From NCBI RefSeq assembly GCF_003999995.1, contig NZ_RJAD01000001.1, forward strand, positions 1,364,001 to 1,428,000: a DNA stretch of 64,000 bases. The letters run 5' to 3'. Position numbers and translations under genes: made by a program. Positions 56,346 to 64,000 of the stretch are shown in pieces. Numbering within the stretch: position 1 is the stretch's first letter; the number at the start of each line of letters is the position of its first letter. This stretch comes from Microbacterium sulfonylureivorans. Lineage in GTDB: Bacteria > Actinomycetota > Actinomycetes > Actinomycetales > Microbacteriaceae. The notes under the pieces were generated by a model. The model ran no database searches and was not told the DNA's origin. It saw nothing but the letters and a program-made list of their open reading frames with translations.

Positions 56346-57937
56346 TCTCCTTCGCCCCCGCGCTCGTCCCGCTGCTGGTGACGCTGCCGCTGCTCGGCGC
56401 GGCCATCGCGCTCATCGCCGGTCGTCACCGCCGCACCCAGGTCGTGGTGTCGGTCGCCACGCTGTCGGTCGTCTGCGTGATCGCGGCGATCCTGCTCTAC
56501 GTCGTCGACACGAGCGACGAGGCCATCGCCGTCTCGGTCGGCGGCTGGCCGATCCCGTTCGGCATCGTGCTCTACGTCGACCGGCTCGCCGCGCTGCTCG
56601 TCGTGGTCTCGAGCATCGTGCTGCTCGCGGTCCTGCTCTTCTCGGTCGGCCAGGGCGCCGCCGACGGCGACGACGAGACGCCCGTCTCGATCTTCCACCC
56701 CTCGTACCTGATCCTCGCGGCAGGCATCTTCAACGCGTTCATCGCGGGCGACCTGTTCAACCTCTACGTCGGGTTCGAGATCCTTCTCGTGGCCTCGTAC
56801 GTGCTGATCACCCTCGGCTCGACCGAGTCGCGCATCCGCACCGGCGTCGTCTACATCGTCGTCTCGCTGGTGTCGTCGATCCTGTTCCTCGCGTCGATCG
56901 CGATGATCTACGGCGCGCTCGGCACCGTCAACATGGTGCAGATCTCGCAGCGCATGGGCGAGCTCCCGCAGGAGACCCAGCTCGTGCTGCACCTCATGCT
57001 GCTCCTGGCGTTCAGCATCAAGGCCGCGATCTTCCCGCTGTCCTTCTGGCTGCCCGACTCGTACCCGACCGCGCCCGCACCCGTCACGGCGGTGTTCGCG
57101 GGCCTGCTGACCAAGGTCGGCGTCTACGCGATCATCCGCACCGAGACCGAGCTGTTCCTCGACAACGACGTGAACTTCCTGCTCATGGTGGTGGCGCTCG
57201 CGACGATGATCGTCGGCGTCCTCGGCGCCGTCGCGCAGGCCGAGCTCAAGCGAATCCTGTCGTTCACGCTGGTGAGCCACGTCGGGTACATGATCTTCGG
57301 TCTCGCGATCGCGACACCCGCGGCGATCGGCGCGACGATCTACTACATGGTCCACCACATCGTGGTGCAGACGACCCTCTTCCTCGCCGTCGGCCTCGTG
57401 GAGCGCCGTGCGGGCAGCACCTCCATCCTCCGGGTCAAGGGCCTCATGCGCGCGGCCCCCGTCATCGCGATCCTGTACTTCATCCCGGCGGTGAACCTCG
57501 GCGGACTGCCGCCGTTCTCGGGGTTCATCGGCAAGTTCGCACTGTTCGACGCGGCGGCCGAGGTCGGGACGCCGATCATGATGGTGCTCATCGTGGGCGG
57601 CATCCTCACCAGCCTCCTCACCCTCTACGCGCTGATGCGCGCGTGGAACCTCGCTTTCTGGCGCGAGGAGGACGACTCCGCCGAGACCGAGGCGCGCATC
57701 TCGTACCTCGGCGCATCGCCCGGGGGCGTCGACACCGAGCGCCGCGTCATCCCGAGGATCATGACCGCGTCCACCGCCGGCATGGTCGCGATCACGGTCG
57801 CGCTGACGATCTTCGCCGGCCCGCTCTACGACGTCTGCACGCGCATCGGAGCAGCGCTGCTCGAACCGGTCACGCTCGTGCAGCTGCAGGAGCAGCACGA
57901 CGTGAGCACCGGCGGCTCCGAGGAGGTGCAGCCGTGA
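56342..57937 (+). CDS. mnhD: Na+/H+ antiporter subunit D (MnhD/MrpD)
   Basis: This 531-residue NuoM/NuoN-like subunit overlaps mnhC by 4 nt. Fourteen helices are expected, and conserved elements are clear: DLFNLYVGFEILLVASYVLI with the key Glu, AFSIKAAIFPLSFWLPDSYP, and AELKRILSFTLVSHVGYMIF with Lys on helix 8. The C-terminus is a polar tail (EEVQP). It is the second proton-translocating subunit of the complex. Confidence 0.94.
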   Translation: MISFAPALVPLLVTLPLLGAAIALIAGRHRRTQVVVSVATLSVVCVIAAILLYVVDTSDEAIAVSVGGWPIPFGIVLYVDRLAALLVVVSSIVLLAVLLFSVGQGAADGDDETPVSIFHPSYLILAAGIFNAFIAGDLFNLYVGFEILLVASYVLITLGSTESRIRTGVVYIVVSLVSSILFLASIAMIYGALGTVNMVQISQRMGELPQETQLVLHLMLLLAFSIKAAIFPLSFWLPDSYPTAPAPVTAVFAGLLTKVGVYAIIRTETELFLDNDVNFLLMVVALATMIVGVLGAVAQAELKRILSFTLVSHVGYMIFGLAIATPAAIGATIYYMVHHIVVQTTLFLAVGLVERRAGSTSILRVKGLMRAAPVIAILYFIPAVNLGGLPPFSGFIGKFALFDAAAEVGTPIMMVLIVGGILTSLLTLYALMRAWNLAFWREEDDSAETEARISYLGASPGGVDTERRVIPRIMTASTAGMVAITVALTIFAGPLYDVCTRIGAALLEPVTLVQLQEQHDVSTGGSEEVQP

Positions 57938-58536
57938 CCGACATGCGCCAGACCGCCGCCGGCGGCGAGAAGAAGATGCTCCTGACGCGCGTCTGGCGTC
58001 AGCTGCCGTTCTTCGTATGGCTCATCGCGCTGTGGATGCTGCTGTGGGGCCAGTTCACGTGGGTGGCGTTCCTCACCGGCCTGGTCGCGGCGGTCGTCGT
58101 CACCCGCGTCTTCCGCCTGCCTCCGGTCGAGCTGTCGGGCCGTGTGAACCTCTGGTACGGCCTCGTCTTCGTGCTCGAGTTCATCGTCGCGCTCGTGCAC
58201 GGGTCGCTGACCGTCGCCGCGCAGGTGCTGAACTTCGGACGTCAGCCCGGCACGGCGATCATCGCTGTGCCGCTCGTGACGGACGACGACCTGATCATGA
58301 CGCACACCGGGGTGACGGCATCCCTGATCCCCGGCTCGCTCATCGTCGACACCGATCGCGACCGCCGCATCCTCTACCTCCACGTCATCGGCGTCCGCAC
58401 CGCCCGCGATGTGGAGCGCCAGCGCGAGAGCGTGCGCAATTGGGAGCGGCGCATCGTGATGGCGGTCGGCTCGCCGGCGCAGGTGAAGCTGGTGCGAGCG
58501 GATGCCTCGGCCCGGGCAGGGGAGGACGCCTCGTGA
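57934..58536 (+). CDS. mnhE: Na+/H+ antiporter subunit E (MnhE/MrpE)
   Basis: This 200-residue protein starts at GTG 57934 in a 4-nt overlap. Two N-terminal helices (about 25-65) are followed by a cytoplasmic domain with the family motifs NLWYGLVFVLEFIVALVHGS, TASLIPGSLIVD and LYLHVIGV. It belongs to the E subunit family (DUF68-like) that is needed for complex assembly. A positively charged C-terminal stretch precedes the stop. Confidence 0.92.
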   Translation: MTDMRQTAAGGEKKMLLTRVWRQLPFFVWLIALWMLLWGQFTWVAFLTGLVAAVVVTRVFRLPPVELSGRVNLWYGLVFVLEFIVALVHGSLTVAAQVLNFGRQPGTAIIAVPLVTDDDLIMTHTGVTASLIPGSLIVDTDRDRRILYLHVIGVRTARDVERQRESVRNWERRIVMAVGSPAQVKLVRADASARAGEDAS

Positions 58537-58802
58537 ACGTGCTGCTCATCGCCATCTACGTCGTGTTCGGCGTCGCCGCGCTGCTGACCCTGTGGCGCAT
58601 CATCATCGGGCCGTCGATCCTCGACAGGGCGGTGGCATCCGATGTGCTCCTCACCGAGGTGATGTGCGTGCTCGGCGCCGAGATGGCGATCAACCACCAC
58701 ACCCGGTCGCTGCCGGTGCTGCTGATCATCGCCGCCGTCGGGGTGTTCGGGTCGATCTCGATCGCCCGGTTCGTCGCACGAAGGGACAACACGGAGCGAT
58801 GA
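58533..58802 (+). CDS. mnhF: Na+/H+ antiporter subunit F (MnhF/MrpF)
   Basis: This 89-residue protein has three membrane helices and the conserved RIIIGPSILDRAVASDVL motif. It starts at GTG in the 4-nt overlap with mnhE. F subunits form the small core with C and G. Length is normal. Confidence 0.92.
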   Translation: MNVLLIAIYVVFGVAALLTLWRIIIGPSILDRAVASDVLLTEVMCVLGAEMAINHHTRSLPVLLIIAAVGVFGSISIARFVARRDNTER

Positions 58803-59161
58803 CCATCGAACAGTGGCTCGACCTCGCCGCGCTGATCCTGATCCTGATCGGCGGCGTTCTGTGCCTCACCGCCGCGATCGGCCTGCTGCGGTTCCGCGAC
58901 GTGCCGACCCGCCTGCACGCGGCCACGAAGCCGCAGGTGCTCGGGCTCGTCCTCATCTGCCTCGCGATCGCGCTGTCGCTGCGGTCGTGGCCGGTGGTGG
59001 CGTTCCTCGTGCCGATCGTGCTCATCCAGCTCGCGACCGCGCCGCTCTCGGCGCACATGGTCGGGCGCCAGGCCTACCGCAACGGCACGATCGACGAGAC
59101 GGCGCTGCTCGTCGACGAGCTCGCCGATTCGCGCCGCACGCCCCCCGCCGCCGGCGGCTGA
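58799..59161 (+). CDS. mnhG: Na+/H+ antiporter subunit G (MnhG/MrpG)
   Basis: This 120-residue protein, last of the operon, overlaps mnhF by 4 nt. It has three helices with the family motif GLLRFRDVPTRLHAATKPQV, then a cytoplasmic tail of about 30 residues (NGTIDETALLVDELADSRR). A C-rich repeat array begins immediately after its stop. Confidence 0.92.
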   Translation: MTIEQWLDLAALILILIGGVLCLTAAIGLLRFRDVPTRLHAATKPQVLGLVLICLAIALSLRSWPVVAFLVPIVLIQLATAPLSAHMVGRQAYRNGTIDETALLVDELADSRRTPPAAGG

Positions 59162-59591
59162 CTCCCGTTCCGCGCCGCGCCCGCCCCGCGTCCCGCGCCC
59201 GCCCGTCCCGTCCCGCCCCAGCCGGTCCCGCGCCCGCCGGTCCCGTCCCGCGCCCGCCGGTCCCACGCCCCCCGGTCTCGTCCCGCGCCCGCCGGCCCCG
59301 CCCCGCACCCGCCGGTCCCACGCCCGCCCGTCCCGCCCGCGCCAGTCCGTCCCGCCCCGCGCCCGCCCGTCCCGCCCCCGCCGGACCCACGCCCGCCCGT
59401 CCCGCCCCGCGCCCGCCGGTCCCGCCCCGCGCCAGTCCGTCCCGCCCCGCGCCCGCCGGTCCCACGCCCCCCGGTCTCGTCCCGCGCCCGCCGGCCCCGC
59501 CCCGCACCCGCCGGTCCCACGCCCGCCGGTCCCGTCCCGCGCCCGCCCGTCCCGCCCCGCGCCCGCCGTCCCGCCCGCGCCCGCCCGTCCC
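59162..59591 (+). repeat. C-rich tandem repeat array after mnhG
   Basis: About 430 nt made almost only of C and G, with C far in excess of G and nearly no A. Words such as CCCGCGCCCGCCGGTCCC recur with variable spacing; one clear unit is 20 nt (CCCGTCCCGCGCCCGCCGGT). An 82-nt block is perfectly duplicated at 59247-59328 and 59446-59527, an offset of 199 nt. The open frames here encode only Pro/Arg/Ala repeats and are not genes. Confidence 0.9.
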
Positions 59592-59651
59592 CGGCGAGAG
59601 TGCACGAATGACGGTCCACCCAAGCACTGCACGGTCGATTGTGCGCTTTCG
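59592..59651. repeat. Left REP-like palindrome beside the DUF559 gene
   Basis: CGGCGAGAGTGCACGAATGACGG (59592-59614; 23 nt, listed here in two parts as CGGCGAGAGTGC and ACGAATGACGG) can pair imperfectly with the GTCGATTGTGCGCTTTCG just downstream. It matches in inverted orientation the right-hand element at 60743-60765 at 22 of 23 positions. Confidence 0.75.
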
Positions 59652-59763
59652 GGGCACTTCTGCGCGGCGCCGCGGCTTCTCCACAGGGTGCGGGCCGGCG
59701 GCCGCGTTCCCCGAAAGGCCCGCGCGGGCAGCGGCTGAGCGCCGCGGAGGGCATCGTCGATCC

Positions 59764-60690
59764 ATGGTCGCGCTCCCGCCGTGGATGGACGGTGTTCCGT
59801 TCTCCCTCGCGCAGGGGCGCGAGGCCGGGCTGTCGGATGCCGTCATGCGACGTCGCGGGTTCGAACGTCCGCACTGGGGCGTGCGCGTGGCGGGCGCGGG
59901 CGGGCGAAGCGGCGACGACTTCGTCGACCGGTGCTGGTCGCTGCGCGTCGCCCTGCCGCCGGACGCCCTGCTGAGCCATGCCACCGCCGCGCGGCTGTGG
60001 GGGATGCCTCTTCCCCCGGGTATTCCGGATGAGTTGCACGTTCTCACGGAAGGAACCGTCGCGGTCCGCCGGCGCGGGGTCGTGGGCTGGAGGCGCAGCT
60101 CGCCGCAGGGGTCGGCCGCGATCGTCCATGGTCTGCCGGTGACCACCCCGGCCGACACCTGGGTCTCGCTCGCGACGATGACGGCGGGTCGCGGGCGCAG
60201 CGTCGGTCGCGAGTGGCTCGTCGCGACCGCGGACTTCCTGGTCTCCGGTCGGCGGACGAGGTTCGGCCGAGAGGCGGCGCTCGCCACCATGGATGATCTG
60301 GCCGCTGCCCTTCGTACGCACGGCTCACGGCGCGGTGCGGCGCTCCTCCGGTGGGCACTGCCCCGCGTGCGGACTCCGGTGGACTCTCCCCCGGAGACCC
60401 TCCTCCGACTCGGGCTGGTCCGGGAGCGGCTTCCGGAGCCCGCCGTGCAGCCCGCGGTCCTGACCGCTGCCGGCGTGCGGCATCCCGATCTCGGCTACAT
60501 CGAACGGCGCGTGCTGCTGGAGTACCTCGGTGACGTCCATCGCTCCGATCGCCGCACGTGGCTGCAGGATCTGCAACGCGTGCGGCTCTTCGAAGACCAG
60601 GGGTTCAGGGTCGTGCTCGTCGGGGCCGCTGATCTCTCGAGCGACGGCCTTCGACTCCTCAGCGCCCACGTCCGGAGACTCCTGGCGTGA
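59764..60690 (+). CDS. AbiEi/DUF559-like protein
   Basis: This 308-residue protein starts at ATG 59764, preceded by GGAGGG. The N-terminal half (about 10-170) resembles the wHTH and AbiEi-type antitoxin/regulator region (REAGLSDAVMRRRGFERPHW, LLSHATAARLWGMPLP). The C-terminal part matches DUF559, a Vsr-like nuclease fold (VRHPDLGYIERRVLLEYLGD, VHRSDRRTWLQDLQRVRLFE). Members are abundant in actinobacteria, often in several copies, without established function. Here it is bracketed by two palindromes and two GC arrays. Confidence 0.78.
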   Translation: MVALPPWMDGVPFSLAQGREAGLSDAVMRRRGFERPHWGVRVAGAGGRSGDDFVDRCWSLRVALPPDALLSHATAARLWGMPLPPGIPDELHVLTEGTVAVRRRGVVGWRRSSPQGSAAIVHGLPVTTPADTWVSLATMTAGRGRSVGREWLVATADFLVSGRRTRFGREAALATMDDLAAALRTHGSRRGAALLRWALPRVRTPVDSPPETLLRLGLVRERLPEPAVQPAVLTAAGVRHPDLGYIERRVLLEYLGDVHRSDRRTWLQDLQRVRLFEDQGFRVVLVGAADLSSDGLRLLSAHVRRLLA

Positions 60691-60704
60691 ACGCCGACTG
60701 TGGT

Positions 60705-60765
60705 CGAGAGGGCATGAATCGCCGAGGCAGGAACGCCGCCGCCGTCGTTCGTGCACTCTCGCCGC
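60705..60765. repeat. Right REP-like palindrome beside the DUF559 gene
   Basis: The element contains CGAGAGGGCATGAA (60705-60718) and, in opposite orientation, TTCGTGCACTCTCGCCG (60749-60765), forming an imperfect hairpin with 12 of 14 matching positions. Its outer arm is the inverted counterpart of the left palindrome at 59592-59614. It begins 14 nt after the DUF559 stop. Confidence 0.75.
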
Positions 60766-60972
60766 CGGTCGGCCGCCGGACCGGGGGCGCGGACCGGACC
60801 GGCCGCCGGACCGGGGGCGCGGACCGGACCGGCCGCCGGACCGCGGGCGCGGACCGGGGGCGCGGACCGGGGGCGCGGACCGGACCGGGGGCGCGGACCG
60901 GGGGCGCGGACCGGGGGCGCGGACCGGGGGCGCGGACCTCGGCCGCCGGACCGGGGCGCGGACCGGGGGGGG
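60766..60972 (-). repeat. G-rich tandem repeat array after the acylase stop
   Basis: About 207 nt built from the 13-nt unit GGACCGGGGGCGC and a longer related unit containing CCGGCCGCC. On the plus strand it is G-rich; on the minus strand, which is the strand of the adjacent acylase mRNA, it is C-rich. It ends immediately before the acylase stop codon at 60973-60975. Confidence 0.9.
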
Positions 60973-63591
60973 TCAGGGCGCGGGGACGAGAGTGAGGGTG
61001 TTCGACGTCGACCGGGCCACGGCATCCCGCGAGAACGCCCACGGCGTCATCTCGGCCCGCTGCCACGTCGCCGTCTGGTCGATGTAGTTCGGGTGGAACG
61101 TGTGGCCGCTGGTGCCGGTGAAGTGGTTCCAGCGCGAGTCGTCGAAGTCGGCCAGGTCGACCACCATGCGCATCGACGGCACGGTCACGGTCGCGAAGCC
61201 CTCGTCCATCGTCCAGCCCGTCGCGTTGACGACGGACGAGCCGCCGCCGACCGGGAACGGCCCGCGGTTGAAGAGCCACTCGATGGGGGCGATACCCGAC
61301 GCGCCGAACGTGTCGCTGATGAGCGGCAGCGCGTGCAGCGAGCCCCAGTTCCACTTCGCGCTGTTCTCGCCCTGCAGCTCCGCGAGCCGCGCACGGGCGT
61401 CGATCGCAGAGCGCGTCAGCATCTCCTCCTGCGAGGTCACGCCGAGGGACTCGTTCGTCCACCACTCGGACGAGGGGTCGCGCAGCAGGCTGTCGACGAC
61501 GAGGAACAGGCGCGCCTGATCGGACAGCGGCACCGGGTGCTCACGGCCCTCGACGAACAGGTTGTCGGCGAGCTCGCTCCACAGCACGTTCGCGTACGCG
61601 GCGGCCGGCGAGTCGGCGTCGTTCTGGGCATCCCAGGTTCGCAGCAGGTCGAGCGCGGCATCCGTCCCCTCGTCGCCCGTCTCGATCTCGAGGTACGCGC
61701 CGGAGAGCCGCATGCCGAGGAAGAAGCCGTTGTCTGCCTGGATGTCGCGCATGTCGTCGGCCGTCAGCGAGCCGTTCGCCGACTTCCGCTGGATGAGGTC
61801 GACGATCCGCGCCGCGCGCCAGCCGTAGTCCCAGTCCCGTGTGAGGAAGTACGGATAGTCCTCGGCGACGATGGCGTTGTTCGCCGTAACGATGTAGCCC
61901 TCGTCGGGGTTGTACGAGACGGGCAGGTCCTCGAACGGGATGTAGCCCTGCCAGTCGTACGCCGAGTCCCAGCCGGGCTGCGGCATCGAGCCGTCGCCGG
62001 CACCGCGGAGCGGGAGGCTTCCGGGCGTCTGATAGCCGATGTTGCCGTCGACGTCTGCGTAGATGAGGTTCTGCGCCGGCACGGCGAACAGCTGTGCGGC
62101 GCCTCGGAAGTCGTCGAAGTCCTGCGCGCGGTTGAGGGCGAAGATCGCCGACGGCGTCGACGCCGGCGAGAGCGCCGTCCACTGCAGGCTCACCGCGTAC
62201 TGGCCGGTGGGGGCGTCCGCGGACTGCTCGACGAAACCGCCGGTGCCGGTGTACGGGGCATCGGCGATGGCCGTGTAGTCGTCGGTGAGGCCGGAGATGA
62301 TCGGCCCGTGGCCCGTCGAACGGATGACGAGTTCCTCGTCGGCACCGCCGGCGACCTTCAGCGTCTCCGTCCGGACGTCGAGCGGCACCAGCTCGCCGTC
62401 GCGCCAGTAGCTGTCGCCCTCGACCTTCTCGAGGTAGAGGTCGGTCACGTCGGTGGTCAGGTTGGTGAAGCCCCACGCGATGCGGGCGTTGTGGCCGATG
62501 ATGACTCCGGGAACGCCCGAGAAGCCGAATCCGGCGACGTCGAACGCGCAGTCCTCCGAGACGACGCGGCACTTCAGGTTCACCTGATGCCACACGCTCG
62601 GCAGCGAGGCGCCCAGGTGCGGGTCGTTGGCCAGCAGCGGCTTCCCGCTGTCGGTGAGGTGTCCCGAGACCACCCACGAGTTCGAGCCGATGCCCTCGCC
62701 CACGCCTCCGACGAGCTCGCTCACGGCCTCGACGACGCCGTCGACCTCGGACCACTCGATCGAGGCGGTGGCGGCATCGGCCTCGCCGTCCTTGGCCACG
62801 TCGGCGACGGTGCCGACGGCCGGAACGGACGAGATCGACGGCACGATGACCGGATTCCGGTCGAACGGGTACGCGGGGTAGAGCTCCCGCATCTGGTCGG
62901 CGGTGAAGTGGGGCGCGATGACGGCGCGCTCCGTCTCCTCCTCGATGTTGGAGCGGAGGTCCCATGCCATCGCCTTGAGCCACGCGACCGAGTCGGCGGG
63001 CGTCCACGGCTCGATCTCGTAACCGTCGTTCTGGAGGCCCAGCACCGCGTACTCGAACGAGACGTCGGCACCCTGGTGCTCGGCGAGATACGCGTTCACC
63101 CCGTCGGCGTAGGACTCGTAGTAGGCGCGAGTGGTGTCGTCGAGCGCCGCGACCTCCCGCTCGGCGATCTCGCGCCAGCCGAGTGTGCGGAGGAACCGGT
63201 CGGTCGGGAGCTGTGACTCGCCGAACAGCTCCGACAGGCGACCGCTGGTCACGTGGCGACGGAAGTCCATCTCCCAGAAGCGGTCCTGCGCGTGGACGTA
63301 GCCCTGGGCGAAGAACAGGTCGTCGGCCGTGCCGGCTGTGATCGTCGGGATGCCGAGCGCGTCGCGCTGCACCGTGACCTCCTCGCCGAGCCCGCCGACG
63401 GCGACCGCACCGTCGACCTGAGGGAACGACCGCTGGATCGTGTACGCGACGAATCCGGTGGCGATGAGGGCGATCACGACGACGCCGGCGGCCACGCTGA
63501 ACAGCGTGATGCCGATCCTGCGCCCTAGGGAGCGTCGCGGGGTCTCGGCCGTGTCGACGCTGTCTGCGGGCGCGGTGGAGGGCTTCGACAT
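60973..63591 (-). CDS. Penicillin acylase family protein (Ntn hydrolase), membrane-anchored
   Basis: This 872-residue protein has a basic N-terminus, one membrane helix or uncleaved signal (about 27-50), then the S45 penicillin acylase fold. The self-processing nucleophile lies in GIGSNSWVVSG, so cleavage before that Ser would give alpha (about 270 residues) and beta chains. Supporting motifs are VQRDALGIPTI, FAQGYVHAQDRFWEMDFRR, LLANDPHLG and GHNARIAWGFTN. Such enzymes cut acyl-homoserine lactones, beta-lactam amides or other N-acyl compounds; the true substrate is unknown. It stands alone. Confidence 0.92.
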   Translation of the reverse strand: MSKPSTAPADSVDTAETPRRSLGRRIGITLFSVAAGVVVIALIATGFVAYTIQRSFPQVDGAVAVGGLGEEVTVQRDALGIPTITAGTADDLFFAQGYVHAQDRFWEMDFRRHVTSGRLSELFGESQLPTDRFLRTLGWREIAEREVAALDDTTRAYYESYADGVNAYLAEHQGADVSFEYAVLGLQNDGYEIEPWTPADSVAWLKAMAWDLRSNIEEETERAVIAPHFTADQMRELYPAYPFDRNPVIVPSISSVPAVGTVADVAKDGEADAATASIEWSEVDGVVEAVSELVGGVGEGIGSNSWVVSGHLTDSGKPLLANDPHLGASLPSVWHQVNLKCRVVSEDCAFDVAGFGFSGVPGVIIGHNARIAWGFTNLTTDVTDLYLEKVEGDSYWRDGELVPLDVRTETLKVAGGADEELVIRSTGHGPIISGLTDDYTAIADAPYTGTGGFVEQSADAPTGQYAVSLQWTALSPASTPSAIFALNRAQDFDDFRGAAQLFAVPAQNLIYADVDGNIGYQTPGSLPLRGAGDGSMPQPGWDSAYDWQGYIPFEDLPVSYNPDEGYIVTANNAIVAEDYPYFLTRDWDYGWRAARIVDLIQRKSANGSLTADDMRDIQADNGFFLGMRLSGAYLEIETGDEGTDAALDLLRTWDAQNDADSPAAAYANVLWSELADNLFVEGREHPVPLSDQARLFLVVDSLLRDPSSEWWTNESLGVTSQEEMLTRSAIDARARLAELQGENSAKWNWGSLHALPLISDTFGASGIAPIEWLFNRGPFPVGGGSSVVNATGWTMDEGFATVTVPSMRMVVDLADFDDSRWNHFTGTSGHTFHPNYIDQTATWQRAEMTPWAFSRDAVARSTSNTLTLVPAP

Positions 63592-63793
63592 TGAAGGTCT
63601 TTCAGATCGGCGAGAGGGCGGAACGCGATGTCATGCGCCGCGGTCCTCGGTGTCGCGCTTTCGGGTCGCGTGCACCGTCTGGCATCGTAACCCGCCCCCG
63701 GTCAGGCGGCGAATCACCTGGGGACGGATGCCGCAGCGGGTGTCTCGTCGCGGCGACCCGCGACCCACGGCACTCGGTCCGAAGACCGGGGCG

Positions 63794-64000
63794 TCAGTCC
63801 GTTCCGGCGTCGTACATCGCCGATTCGGATGCCGCCTCGATCGCGTCGTCGAGGGCATCGGTGGCGGCATCCTGCGTCTCGGCGCGCTCTGTGATCTCGT
63901 CGGCCTCGCCCGCGGTCACGCGCCCGACGAGGTCGCCCGCGGCGCCGCCGATGATGCCCTGCGCGGCGTAGTGCTCGAGGCGGGCCCGCGAGTCGGCGAT
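63794..64000 (-). CDS. Unrecognised gene, C-terminal part only
   Basis: The minus-strand frame is open from the right edge of the window to a stop at 63794-63796, giving 68 residues. The sequence (QGIIGGAAGDLVGRVTAGEA, then an acidic DALDDAIEAASESAMYDAG tail) is Ala/Asp/Glu-rich and looks like a helical C-terminus after a glycine-rich segment. No family could be named. The 202 nt between it and the acylase start show nothing notable besides possible promoter sequence. Confidence 0.6.
   Translation of the reverse strand: MADSRARLEHYAAQGIIGGAAGDLVGRVTAGEADEITERAETQDAATDALDDAIEAASESAMYDAGTD

Noticed and set aside
59162..59591. Possible Pro/Arg-repeat protein or CRISPR array in the C-rich region
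   Set aside because: Units vary in length and run into one another without spacers, so it is not CRISPR. All three plus frames are open simply because stop codons need A or T.
60751..60995. Repeat protein encoded in the G-rich array
   Set aside because: Several frames encode only Arg/Gly/Ala/Pro/Thr repeats and no ribosome-binding site fits. The array is better seen as a DNA repeat.

Overview
The window looks like the origin region of a high-GC actinobacterium in the family Microbacteriaceae, most probably a Microbacterium. The reasons are the gene order rnpA-rpmH-dnaA-oriC-dnaN-recF-DUF721-gyrB-gyrA-DUF3566-tRNA-Ile-tRNA-Ala, the actinobacterial crgA, class E sortase and pknA/pknB-pbpA-rodA-pstP-fha cluster, and the strong GC third-position bias. 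The species assignment is inference. No sequence search was run.

Layout. (1) 1-11.8 kb: replication start region, with oriC between dnaA and dnaN, then gyrase, a small membrane protein, a VIT-family transporter and tRNA-Ile/tRNA-Ala. (2) 11.8-17 kb: a NUDIX hydrolase, a YbaK-type deacylase, a cyclophilin, a rhomboid protease, crgA, a class E sortase and a PabA/TrpG-type amidotransferase. (3) 17-26 kb, minus strand: one long chain of overlapping cell-wall and division genes in the order fhaA-fhaB-pstP-rodA-pbpA-pknA-pknB. These encode Ser/Thr phospho-signalling proteins wired to a SEDS polymerase and its partner transpeptidase. (4) About 26.2-42.0 kb: an accessory island beginning just after tRNA-Leu(CAG). 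It holds an ECF sigma operon, a secreted DNRLRE/LamG-like protein, a 2109-residue secreted Rhs/YD-repeat protein with an unrecognised C-terminal module, and a degrading row of small lipoprotein genes. Codon usage is visibly less GC-biased here, and a 13-nt sequence is found in inverted orientation at both ends. (5) 42-52.7 kb: acetyltransferase, GntR and LacI regulators, CspA, a membrane protein joining a rhomboid-like domain to a lysyltransferase-like domain, a HAD phosphatase, NucS and an MFS transporter. (6) 52.8-59.2 kb: a complete Mrp (Mnh) Na+/H+ antiporter operon of six overlapping genes with the A and B subunits fused. (7) 59.2-61 kb: a DUF559/AbiEi-like gene bracketed by related palindromes and then by two very GC-rich tandem arrays of opposite strand bias. 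(8) 61-63.6 kb: a penicillin-acylase family protein, then the 3' part of an unrecognised gene.

The most unusual parts are the Rhs island with its lipoprotein copies, stop-codon loss and apparent frameshift; the array-palindrome-gene-palindrome-array structure at 59.2-61 kb; the hairpin leader before pbpA; and the rhomboid-lysyltransferase fusion. All coordinates were read by eye. Family assignments rest on motifs and remembered family features.
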